From positions 1 to 16,636 of the forward strand of contig SKHV01000426.1 of assembly GCA_007116765.1 (NCBI GenBank): a DNA stretch of 16,636 bases. The letters are read 5' to 3'. The notes below the pieces were generated by a model. The model was not told the origin of the DNA. It ran no database searches and saw nothing but the letters and a program-made list of their open reading frames with translations. Below are positions 8,224-14,788 of the stretch, one piece after another. Within the stretch, counting starts at the first letter, position 1, and each line of letters begins with the position of its first letter. The DNA comes from Prolixibacteraceae bacterium (GTDB taxonomy: Bacteria; Bacteroidota; Bacteroidia; Bacteroidales; Prolixibacteraceae). A program made the position numbers and the translations under genes.

Positions 8224-8286
8224 GGGGTGTATTCATTCTTTTTTCGTTTTTTTGCACCTTACAATAAATCATACATTTTAATCAAC

Positions 8287-8862
8287 ATGCAGTTAATCGT
8301 AACAAATTTCGACTGGTTAAACTTTGTAGTTCTACCTTTACTAATTTTTCTTGCCAGAATTATTGATGTAACCATTGGTACCATAAGAATTGTGATGGTA
8401 TCGAGAGGAAAAAAAATAGCTGCACCTCTTTTAGGTTTCGTTGAGGTGTTTATATGGATTGTTGCCATTGGTAAAATCATGCAGAATCTCGACAACTGGG
8501 TAAACATAGTTTCGTATGCCGCCGGATTTGCAGTAGGGAACTACATTGGTCTTCTAATTGAAGAGAAAGTAGCCATGGGTGTAGTGCGTATTCAAATCAT
8601 AACTGCAAAAGCGGCCACCGATTTAATTGCGAAACTTAAATCATCGGGCTACGGAATTACCCACCACGAAGCTACAGGAGCCAATGGAAAAGTAAGCATC
8701 ATGTACAGCATTATTAACCGAACCGATATCACAAGGGTAATATCAATTATCCGCAATTATAACCCTAATGCCTTTTACTCAATTGAAGACGTAAGATTTG
8801 TAAATCGAGGGGTTGAATCGATATACGAAGTGAAACGAAAACGTTTAAGAAAAGGAAAATAG
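8287..8862 (+). CDS. UPF0316 family membrane protein (DUF5698/DUF2179 domains)
   Basis: This encodes 191 residues from the ATG at 8287. An in-frame upstream start at 8227 is possible, but it would add 20 residues unlike the family and run through the likely promoter. Three membrane helices are visible: about 12-38 (LPLLIFLARIIDVTIGTIRI), 45-63 and 72-91. The pattern IDVTIGTIRIVMVSRGKK with a following GFVEVFIW is typical of UPF0316/DUF5698 proteins. The C-terminal half (about 98-180), with KLKSSGYGITHHEATGANG and a later IDVxI-like region, matches the soluble DUF2179 regulatory fold also found on YitT-type membrane proteins. Its biochemical role is unknown; ligand sensing by the DUF2179 part is an inference. 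The next gene is 263 nt away, so it is probably monocistronic or the tail of a unit starting at nhaC. Confidence 0.88.
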   Translation: MQLIVTNFDWLNFVVLPLLIFLARIIDVTIGTIRIVMVSRGKKIAAPLLGFVEVFIWIVAIGKIMQNLDNWVNIVSYAAGFAVGNYIGLLIEEKVAMGVVRIQIITAKAATDLIAKLKSSGYGITHHEATGANGKVSIMYSIINRTDITRVISIIRNYNPNAFYSIEDVRFVNRGVESIYEVKRKRLRKGK

Positions 8863-9092
8863 AGCTTTCAATTTAAGCAGAAACTACCCCACTTCTGCAA
8901 TATTGAACGGGACATACTAAAATTCGAAAATTTACTATCAATACAATCGTTTGCATTGATATATTTGCTATAATATTCAGTCATAGCAATTACGATTTCA
9001 AATTTCAAAATTATATTTTTCTAAAATAATACTGAGTATATCATTTTTTCAAAAAAAGTTCATTTATCATTATTATAAAAATAAATATCCTA

Positions 9093-9100
9093 TAGATTTG
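9093..9100 (+). promoter_or_regulatory. Candidate -7 box of the Rnf operon promoter
   Basis: TAGATTTG matches the Bacteroidota primary-sigma -7 consensus TAnnTTTG exactly and is followed by CA. It lies 25 nt before the rseC start codon, predicting a transcription start near 9107 and a very short leader. No clear TTTG is found at the expected -33 distance, so the promoter may be weak or activator-dependent. Confidence 0.5.
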
Positions 9101-9106
9101 CATTTT

Positions 9107-9120
9107 GGTTTAATTAAACC
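9107..9120. promoter_or_regulatory. Perfect 14-bp palindrome at the predicted rnf transcription start
   Basis: GGTTTAATTAAACC is its own reverse complement over all 14 bases, with no spacer. It begins 6 nt after the TAGATTTG box and ends 5 nt before the rseC ATG. A dimeric repressor bound here would block transcription start, so it is a good operator candidate. In RNA it has no loop and would not make a normal hairpin. The regulator is unknown and no transcription factor gene lies in the window. Confidence 0.45.
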
Positions 9121-9125
9121 TTATT

Positions 9126-9548
9126 ATGAGTTCAAAAAATACAATAACACATACCGGAATTATTAAGTCAATTTCTCCCAAAGGCATAACTGTAGGGATT
9201 CGGGCTCAGGCCGGATGCTCCGGATGTCAGATTAAAAGTTCATGCAACCTGGCTGACGAGCATGAAAAGGAACTCGATATAACCTGTAACTCATACCCCT
9301 ATACAACGGGGCAACAAGTATCAGTAAAACTAGAGTCGAAACAAGGAATGAATGCAATATTTCTGGGTTATGTTCTCCCCTTTTTAATTCTGCTGTCAAC
9401 TATGATTGTTTTATCGAATATTAGTTCCAACGAAGGAATAATCGGATTAGTTTCACTCGCTTCGGTAATACCGTATTACATTGCCTTATACATTTTTAAA
9501 GACAGAATAAAAAGAAAATTTACATATGTGGTTAGTCCACTCAAATAA
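9126..9548 (+). CDS. rseC: RseC/MucC family protein, first gene of the Rnf operon
   Basis: This encodes 140 residues. The N-terminal domain carries a Cys cluster, CSGCQIKSSC (C31, C34, C40) plus C54, as in RseC proteins. Two hydrophobic helices follow (about 75-97, YVLPFLILLSTMIVL, and about 105-126). In E. coli, RseC works with RsxABCDGE (the Rnf homologue) to keep SoxR reduced and was also named as a modulator of sigma-E. In Bacteroidota the gene is a routine leader of the rnf operon, so the likely role here is assembly or function of the Rnf complex; a SoxR link is not shown. The stop is 6 nt before rnfB. The start codon is 25 nt after a TAnnTTTG box and has no clear Shine-Dalgarno sequence. 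Confidence 0.9.
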   Translation: MSSKNTITHTGIIKSISPKGITVGIRAQAGCSGCQIKSSCNLADEHEKELDITCNSYPYTTGQQVSVKLESKQGMNAIFLGYVLPFLILLSTMIVLSNISSNEGIIGLVSLASVIPYYIALYIFKDRIKRKFTYVVSPLK

Positions 9549-9554
9549 ACTAAC

Positions 9555-10421
9555 ATGGGAATTTCGCTTGTTTATACAATCATAACTGTAAGTTCAATAG
9601 GTGTTACAGCAGCTATTATTTTATATTTTGCTGCACGTAAATTCTATGTTTACGAAGATCCTCGTATCGATGAAATTGAAGAAGCATTACCAGCTGCGAA
9701 CTGTGGAGGCTGTGGATATGCTGGTTGCCGTGCCTTTGCCGATGCAATTGTTAAAGATAACTCGATTGAAGGTAAGAACTGTCCGGTTGGAGGAAACGAT
9801 ACTATGAGCAAAGCAGCTTCAATTATGGGTCTCGAAGCAGTAAATCAAACACCCCGAATTGCAGTTATCCGATGTAACGGTGCTTGCGAACACCGACCCA
9901 ATACCCGTAACTACGAAGGAGCAAGCACATGTGCCATCGAAGCCATGCATTTTGGTGGCAGTACCGATTGTCAGTATGGCTGCTTGGGCCTTGCCGACTG
10001 TGTTGCGTCTTGTGATTTTAACGCCCTGCACATGGATTCCGAAACAGGGCTTCCTGTTGTAAGCGACGAAAACTGTGTAGGCTGTGGTGCATGTGTTAAA
10101 GCATGTCCAAAGGACTTGATCGAACTGCGCAAGCAAATGCCAAAATACCGTAAAATATTTGTAGCCTGCCGCAACGAAGACAAAGGCGCAGCAGCTAAAA
10201 AAGCATGTGCTGTAGCTTGTATAGGCTGCGGAAAATGTGAAAAAGAATGCAAATACGATGCAATTGTAATTAAAAACAATTTGGCATTTATCGATTCCGA
10301 CAAGTGCAAACTATGCCGGAAATGTGTATCGGTTTGTCCCACAAACGCCATTATTGAAGAAAATTTTCCGCCGCGAAAAATTAAAGCCGAAGAACCTGAA
10401 AAAGCAGGTATCGAAGCCTAA
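9555..10421 (+). CDS. rnfB: Rnf complex subunit RnfB, electron-input iron-sulfur protein
   Basis: RnfB takes electrons from reduced ferredoxin and passes them into the Rnf complex. It has 288 residues, starting with one membrane helix (about 5-27). The Fe-S domain follows with AANCGGCGYAGC and a later Cys (C50, C53, C58, C76; one 4Fe-4S cluster). Cys pairs at 107/111, 126, 139/143 and 149/153 come next. Classic ferredoxin-type CxxCxxCxxxC motifs start at C174, C222 and C251. The 25 Cys in total could hold up to about six clusters, more than in the short E. coli RsxB and closer to the RnfB of anaerobes such as Acetobacterium. The C-terminal tail is Lys/Glu-rich. It is followed by a 27-nt gap to rnfC. 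Confidence 0.96.
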   Translation: MGISLVYTIITVSSIGVTAAIILYFAARKFYVYEDPRIDEIEEALPAANCGGCGYAGCRAFADAIVKDNSIEGKNCPVGGNDTMSKAASIMGLEAVNQTPRIAVIRCNGACEHRPNTRNYEGASTCAIEAMHFGGSTDCQYGCLGLADCVASCDFNALHMDSETGLPVVSDENCVGCGACVKACPKDLIELRKQMPKYRKIFVACRNEDKGAAAKKACAVACIGCGKCEKECKYDAIVIKNNLAFIDSDKCKLCRKCVSVCPTNAIIEENFPPRKIKAEEPEKAGIEA

Positions 10422-10435
10422 TAATAAAACTAATT

Positions 10436-10443
10436 AAAAGGAG
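10436..10443 (+). promoter_or_regulatory. Strong Shine-Dalgarno sequence before rnfC
   Basis: AAAAGGAG ends 5 nt before the rnfC ATG at 10449. Most genes in this window lack such a site. It may keep RnfC synthesis independent of read-through ribosomes from rnfB. Confidence 0.55.
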
Positions 10444-10448
10444 TAAAA

Positions 10449-11777
10449 ATGCTGAAAACATTCAAAAAAGGAGGCGTTCATCCATCACACAATAAGCTCA
10501 CGGCTCAAAAGCCTATTGAGCAACTCCCTTTGCCCAAAACGGCAACATTCATTAACACCCAACACATTGGTGCTCCTTCAAAAATATTAGTAAAGCGTGG
10601 AGACGAGATTAAGGTAGGACAGCTTATTGCCGAAAGCGGTGGTTTTGTTTCGGCCAATATCCATTCATCGGTCTCCGGAAAAGTTGCAAAAATCGATTCG
10701 GTAATAGATTCGGGTGGCTACCGTAAAGATGCGGTGCTTATTAATGTTGAAGGCGATGTGTGGGAGGAAAGCATTGATCGTTCAAGCACACTAATTACAG
10801 AAACATCGCTCGATAAAACTGAAATAATCAAGAAAATAAACAAGGCCGGAATTGTAGGAATGGGTGGAGCTACTTTCCCTACACATGTAAAACTTTCGCC
10901 TCCCCCGGGAATGAAGGCCGACTTAGTAATTATTAATGGAGTAGAATGTGAGCCATACCTTACATCGGATCATAGGCTGATGCTCGAAAAAGGGGAAGAA
11001 TTAATGGTGGGCATCACTTTACTGATAAAAGCTCTTGGCACCGAACGTGCAATAATCGGTATTGAAAACAATAAACCCGATGCGATTGAGCACCTCAAAG
11101 CACTTAGCAAAAAATATAAGAACATTGAAGTTTGCCCACTTAAAGTTAAGTACCCACAGGGAAGCGAAAAGCACCTCATTAAAGCCATTACCGGAAGAGA
11201 AGTACCTTCGGGTGGTTTGCCTATTGCCGTAGGAACAGTGGTAAACAACGTAGCTACAGCCATTTCGGTTTATGAAGCGGTAATGAAAAACAAACCGCTA
11301 ATTGAACGTGTGGTAACGGTTACCGGTAAACATCTCGCCCAACCTAGCAACTTTTATGTACGGCTTGGCACCCCGGTAAGCACGCTAATCGAAGCTGCCG
11401 GTGGTCTCCCCGAAAACACCGCGAAAGTGATAAGTGGTGGGCCAATGATGGGGCGTTCCATGGTGAATTTGGGTGTGCCTGTCACAAAAGGAATGTCGGG
11501 TATACTTGTTTTTGACGATGCCGAAGGACACCGTAAACCGGTAAAAAGCTGCATTCGCTGCGGGCGCTGTATTGTGGCATGCCCCATGGGACTTGAACCC
11601 CATCTGCTCATGACTCTTTCAGAAAAGCAGATGTGGGAAAAAGCCGAAGAAGAGAAAATCATGAATTGCATTGAATGTGGCTCGTGCAGTTTTACCTGCC
11701 CTTCAAACAGGCCATTGCTTGATTATATTCGTCTTGGAAAATCAACTTTTGGAGCAATCATCCGAAACAGAAAATAA
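10449..11777 (+). CDS. rnfC: Rnf complex subunit RnfC, NADH/FMN-binding
   Basis: RnfC is the peripheral subunit where NAD+ is reduced (or NADH oxidised), using FMN and two 4Fe-4S clusters. It has 442 residues. The N-terminal barrel-sandwich domain (about 30-105) contains GGFVSANIHSSVSGKV. The NuoF-like flavin and nucleotide-binding core carries GMGGATFPTHVK (137-148), INGVECEPYLTSDHRLM and YPQGSEKHLI (235-244). Two ferredoxin motifs follow: CIRCGRCIVACP (C368, C371, C374, C378) and CIECGSCSFTCP (C407, C410, C413, C417). The C-terminal extension is short, as in anaerobe-type RnfC, and lacks the long Ala-rich repeat tail of E. coli RsxC. It starts at an ATG with a strong Shine-Dalgarno sequence, and rnfD begins 34 nt after the stop. 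Confidence 0.97.
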   Translation: MLKTFKKGGVHPSHNKLTAQKPIEQLPLPKTATFINTQHIGAPSKILVKRGDEIKVGQLIAESGGFVSANIHSSVSGKVAKIDSVIDSGGYRKDAVLINVEGDVWEESIDRSSTLITETSLDKTEIIKKINKAGIVGMGGATFPTHVKLSPPPGMKADLVIINGVECEPYLTSDHRLMLEKGEELMVGITLLIKALGTERAIIGIENNKPDAIEHLKALSKKYKNIEVCPLKVKYPQGSEKHLIKAITGREVPSGGLPIAVGTVVNNVATAISVYEAVMKNKPLIERVVTVTGKHLAQPSNFYVRLGTPVSTLIEAAGGLPENTAKVISGGPMMGRSMVNLGVPVTKGMSGILVFDDAEGHRKPVKSCIRCGRCIVACPMGLEPHLLMTLSEKQMWEKAEEEKIMNCIECGSCSFTCPSNRPLLDYIRLGKSTFGAIIRNRK

Positions 11778-11811
11778 AAACCAATAATTATTCAGTGATA
11801 AAACCATAAAA

Positions 11812-12792
11812 ATGAACAAACTACTAACCATATCACCATCACCGCACCTTTATCAGGGCGATTCGGTTAGGAAGATAATGTACAGTGTAATTTTTGCATT
11901 GCTTCCTGCCCTTGTATGGTCCTTTATTGTTTTTGGTATGCCGGCAGTTATACTTACCCTTACTTCGGTGGCTAGCTGCCTCGTTGTAGAATGGGCTATT
12001 CAAAAGTATATGCTTAAAACTACCCCATCAATAAACGATGGTTCTGCTGTCATTACCGGTATTTTGCTGGCTATGAACATGCCTGCGGGGCTTCCGGTAT
12101 GGATGATAGTAATTGGAGCACTGGTTGCGATTGGCGTAGGAAAAATGTCGTTTGGCGGACTCGGACAAAACCCGTTCAACCCTGCATTGGTAGGGCGTGT
12201 ATTTCTGCTTATTTCATATCCTGTGCAAATGACTACCTGGCCAAACATTACAAATTCAGGAGTCGACTCAGTAACCGAAGCTACCCCACTGGCTCTCATT
12301 AAAGAGGGGGTAAATAGCGGACAAACAGTACCACAGATAATGGAAAACATACCGGCCTATCGCGAACTCCTGCTTGGAAATTTCAGCGGCTCTCTGGGCG
12401 AAGTATCTGCCGCACTACTCATTTTGGGTTTATTGTATATGCTCATTAAAAAAGTAGTTACCTGGCACATACCCGTAACTACACTGGCCACAATGTTTGT
12501 ATTTGCCGCAATATTATGGAAAGCAAACCCCGAACAGTTTGCCGATCCGCTTTTTCATATCCTAACCGGAGGAGCAATGCTGGGTGCAATTTTTATGGCT
12601 ACCGATTATTCCAGCTCACCCATGTCGAAAAGCGGCCAAATTGTATATAGTATCGGAATTGGCGTAATCACAATTTGCATACGAACCTGGGGAGCTTACC
12701 CCGAAGGTATTTCGTTTGCAATATTGATTATGAATGCATTCACGCCACTTATTAATAATTACATGAAACCAAAAAGATTCGGAGAAAAGTAA
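11812..12792 (+). CDS. rnfD: Rnf complex subunit RnfD, flavinylated membrane subunit
   Basis: RnfD is an integral membrane subunit related to NqrB that carries covalent FMN and takes part in ion transport. It has 326 residues with about 8-10 membrane helices. Family signatures are SPSPHLYQGDSVRKIMYSV near the start, INDGSAVITGILLAMNMP (74-91), FGGLGQNPFNPALVGRVF (114-131) and ATDYSSSPMSKSG. The FMN-accepting Thr is expected in the S/T-G-A-T motif. Here it reads T-E-A-T-P-L, giving T158 as the acceptor with Glu in place of the usual Gly. The flavin transferase ApbE that would attach FMN is not encoded in the window. rnfG follows after a single base. Confidence 0.96.
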   Translation: MNKLLTISPSPHLYQGDSVRKIMYSVIFALLPALVWSFIVFGMPAVILTLTSVASCLVVEWAIQKYMLKTTPSINDGSAVITGILLAMNMPAGLPVWMIVIGALVAIGVGKMSFGGLGQNPFNPALVGRVFLLISYPVQMTTWPNITNSGVDSVTEATPLALIKEGVNSGQTVPQIMENIPAYRELLLGNFSGSLGEVSAALLILGLLYMLIKKVVTWHIPVTTLATMFVFAAILWKANPEQFADPLFHILTGGAMLGAIFMATDYSSSPMSKSGQIVYSIGIGVITICIRTWGAYPEGISFAILIMNAFTPLINNYMKPKRFGEK

Positions 12793-12793
12793 T

Positions 12794-13408
12794 ATGGCAA
12801 AATTAGAATCAACATTCAGGAACATGCTGGTTGCCCTTTTTGGGGTAACACTTATTGCCTCTGCCTCGCTGGGCTTGGTTTATAACGTAACCAAAAGCCC
12901 CATTGAAAGAGCCGAATTAGAAAAACAAAACAACGCCATAGCAGCCGTACTACCACAATTTGAAGAATTGGGCACTGCATACAAAAAATTCCCGCCCGAG
13001 GGCAGAGACAGCGTTGACATATTTCCCGCATTAGACCAAAACGGAGAAATTGTAGCTCATGCCGTAAAATCATATACTTACAGCGGCTTTAGCGGTTACA
13101 TTGAAATAATGGTAGGTATTGATGTAAACAATACAATTACCGGTTTCAGAGTGCTGCGCCATGCCGAAACCCCCGGATTGGGATCTAAAATGGAACAATG
13201 GCATAACGACACTGAAAAACCCGGCCAAAACATTGTTGGGCGTACGCTTAACGAAGAAGGGCTTAAAGTTAGCAAAGACGGTGGCGATGTGGATGCTATC
13301 ACTGCAGCAACAATCACTTCGAGAGCACTTATGGACGCCCTAAACCGTGCAAATGCCACAGTAAGCGATCTTGACTCGTATACAGGAGCAACTCCTGTAA
13401 ATAATTAA
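12794..13408 (+). CDS. rnfG: Rnf complex subunit RnfG, covalent FMN-binding
   Basis: RnfG is a periplasm-facing subunit with one N-terminal membrane anchor (about 10-30) and an FMN-binding domain related to NqrC. It has 204 residues. Visible family features are YSGFSGYIEIMVGID (96-110), the HAETPGLGSKM motif (123-133) and the flavinylation site DAITAATITS (167-176). FMN is expected on T173 of T-A-A-T, where the general motif is S/T-G-A-T. From memory, the Ala form is common in Bacteroidota RnfG. The start codon follows the rnfD stop by 1 nt, so translation is probably coupled. The C-terminal 15 residues are hydrophilic. rnfE begins 36 nt after the stop. Confidence 0.95.
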   Translation: MAKLESTFRNMLVALFGVTLIASASLGLVYNVTKSPIERAELEKQNNAIAAVLPQFEELGTAYKKFPPEGRDSVDIFPALDQNGEIVAHAVKSYTYSGFSGYIEIMVGIDVNNTITGFRVLRHAETPGLGSKMEQWHNDTEKPGQNIVGRTLNEEGLKVSKDGGDVDAITAATITSRALMDALNRANATVSDLDSYTGATPVNN

Positions 13409-13444
13409 GACTTATTACCACTATTGAATAAAAAAGAAATCAGC

Positions 13445-14035
13445 ATGAACCAGTGGAAAAATTTTACAAAAGGCTTTATTAAAGAAAACCCGGTATTTGT
13501 ACTCCTTTTAGGAATGTGCCCTGTGCTGGGAACTACCGGAACAGCCATAAACGGATTAGGAATGGGACTTGCCACCACTTTTGTTCTCTTCATGTCGAAC
13601 ACAGTGGTATCGCTCATAAAAAATGTCATTCCCGACAAAGTGCGTATTCCTTCGTATATAGTAGTTATTGCAACCTTTGTTACCATTGTTCAAATGGTAA
13701 TGCAGGCCTATCTGCCTTCACTTTTCGAAAGTCTTGGAATATTCATTCCCTTAATTGTTGTAAACTGCATTGTGTTGGGACGTGCCGAAGCATTTGCTTC
13801 GAAAAACACGGTACTATCGGCTTCAATCGACGGACTGGGAACAGGACTGGGATTTGCCTTTGCACTCACACTGCTTGGAGCTGCACGTGAACTACTGGGC
13901 AGCGGGAAAATTTTCAACTTTGAAATACTTCCCGAACAATACGGAATGCTAATATTTATTTTAGCTCCCGGAGCATTTATTGCACTTGGATATATCATTG
14001 CCATTACCAACAGGCTCAATAAACAAAAAGCATAA
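13445..14035 (+). CDS. rnfE: Rnf complex subunit RnfE, membrane protein
   Basis: RnfE is a six-helix membrane subunit that pairs with RnfA in inverted topology. In Nqr/Rnf structures the two proteins hold a [2Fe-2S] cluster in the middle of the membrane. The Cys that fit this are C25 in LLGMCPVLG and C108 in VVNCIVLG. The ATG at 13445 gives 196 residues starting MNQWKNFTKGFIKENPVFVL, matching the family. An in-frame TTG at 13424 would add 7 residues (xNKKEIS) and is less likely. Other features are GTAINGLGMGLATTFVLFMSN and IDGLGTGLGFAFALTLLGAARE. It ends 22 nt before rnfA. Confidence 0.95.
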   Translation: MNQWKNFTKGFIKENPVFVLLLGMCPVLGTTGTAINGLGMGLATTFVLFMSNTVVSLIKNVIPDKVRIPSYIVVIATFVTIVQMVMQAYLPSLFESLGIFIPLIVVNCIVLGRAEAFASKNTVLSASIDGLGTGLGFAFALTLLGAARELLGSGKIFNFEILPEQYGMLIFILAPGAFIALGYIIAITNRLNKQKA

Positions 14036-14057
14036 AACCTAACAAAAAATATTCGAC

Positions 14058-14630
14058 ATGGAATATATTATCATAATCATCTCAGCCATACTGGTCAACA
14101 ACATAGTGCTGAATCAGTTTTTAGGCGTATGCCCGTTTTTAGGCGTATCGAAAAAAATTGAAACCGCGGTAGGCATGACCGGTGCAGTAACTTTTGTAAT
14201 GGTTTTAGCCACAATCGTTACTTTCCTTATTCAGCACTACATTTTAAACCCGCTTCAAATTGGCTATCTGCAAACCATTGCTTTTATTTTGGTAATTGCT
14301 TCGCTGGTGCAACTGGTCGAAATTGTGCTCAAAAAAGTAAGTCCGGCTCTGTATCAGGCGCTGGGCGTATTCTTACCGCTAATTACTACAAACTGCGCTA
14401 TTTTAGGGGTAGCAATTCTTGTAATACAAAAGGAATTCACCATGGTTGAAGGAGTGGTGTACGCAATTGCCAATGCTATCGGGTTTGGGCTTGCTCTTAT
14501 TATCTTTGCCGGGCTTCGCGAACACCTCGACTTGCAGGAAGTGCCCAAAGGTTTAAAAGGAGTTCCGATTGCAATTATTACTGCCGGTATTTTAGCTATG
14601 GCATTTATGGGATTTTCGGGCATTGTGTAA
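14058..14630 (+). CDS. rnfA: Rnf complex subunit RnfA, membrane protein
   Basis: RnfA is the partner of RnfE: 190 residues, six membrane helices and a usual length. The start reads MEYIIIIISAILVNNIVLNQ, as in the family. The Cys residues expected to ligate the intramembrane [2Fe-2S] cluster with RnfE are C25 in FLGVCPFLGVSKK and C113 in LITTNCAILG. The end contains FAGLREHLDLQEVPKGLKG and AFMGFSGIV. It is the last gene of the operon; the next gene, dnaN, is 158 nt away with its own promoter candidate. No obvious terminator hairpin follows the stop. Confidence 0.96.
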   Translation: MEYIIIIISAILVNNIVLNQFLGVCPFLGVSKKIETAVGMTGAVTFVMVLATIVTFLIQHYILNPLQIGYLQTIAFILVIASLVQLVEIVLKKVSPALYQALGVFLPLITTNCAILGVAILVIQKEFTMVEGVVYAIANAIGFGLALIIFAGLREHLDLQEVPKGLKGVPIAIITAGILAMAFMGFSGIV

Positions 14631-14724
14631 TATCCTAACCTAAAAAATTGACACATCGTACTCATCGAAAAAAATTACCATAATTATTGCTATTACACCT
14701 TTAAGTAGATTAAAAACATTTATA

Positions 14725-14757
14725 TTTGATTAATTTTTCAAATATTTTGTATTTTTA
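14725..14757 (+). promoter_or_regulatory. Candidate dnaN promoter
   Basis: TTTG (14725-14728) and TATTTTTA (14750-14757) are spaced by 21 nt and resemble the Bacteroidota -33 TTTG and -7 TAnnTTTG elements; the -7 box matches 7 of 8. The start codon of dnaN is 31 nt downstream of the box. The region is very AT-rich, so a chance match is possible. Confidence 0.4.
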
Positions 14758-14788
14758 TACGACTTAAAAAATAATAAATATAAACACT

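Larger units (their letters stand above)
8863..9125. other. 263-nt spacer before the Rnf operon
   Basis: No ORF or RNA gene is apparent here. It begins with a weak hairpin, GCAGAA (8877-8882) pairing with TTCTGC (8893-8898) across a 10-nt loop and without a T-run, possibly ending the upstream transcript. Next is an inverted repeat, TATCAAT (8936-8942) with ATTGATA (8955-8961), whose right arm overlaps a perfect TAnnTTTG match (TATATTTG, 8960-8967). The proximal promoter and palindrome are listed separately. The rest is AT-rich, as is usual for Bacteroidota intergenic DNA. Confidence 0.45.

Noticed and set aside
8227..8286. Earlier in-frame start for the UPF0316 protein
   Set aside because: The added 20 residues (Phe-rich) do not fit the family and the stretch looks like promoter/leader DNA.
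8877..8898. Hairpin GCAGAA/TTCTGC as a terminator of the UPF0316 gene
   Set aside because: Only a 6-bp stem with a 10-nt loop and no T-run; kept only as a note in the spacer description.
9819..10136. Long reverse-strand and alternative-frame ORFs inside rnfB, rnfC and other genes
   Set aside because: They lie wholly inside well-supported genes, show no domain features and have compositions expected of shadow frames.
13424..13444. TTG start for rnfE
   Set aside because: The ATG 21 nt later gives the usual family N-terminus.
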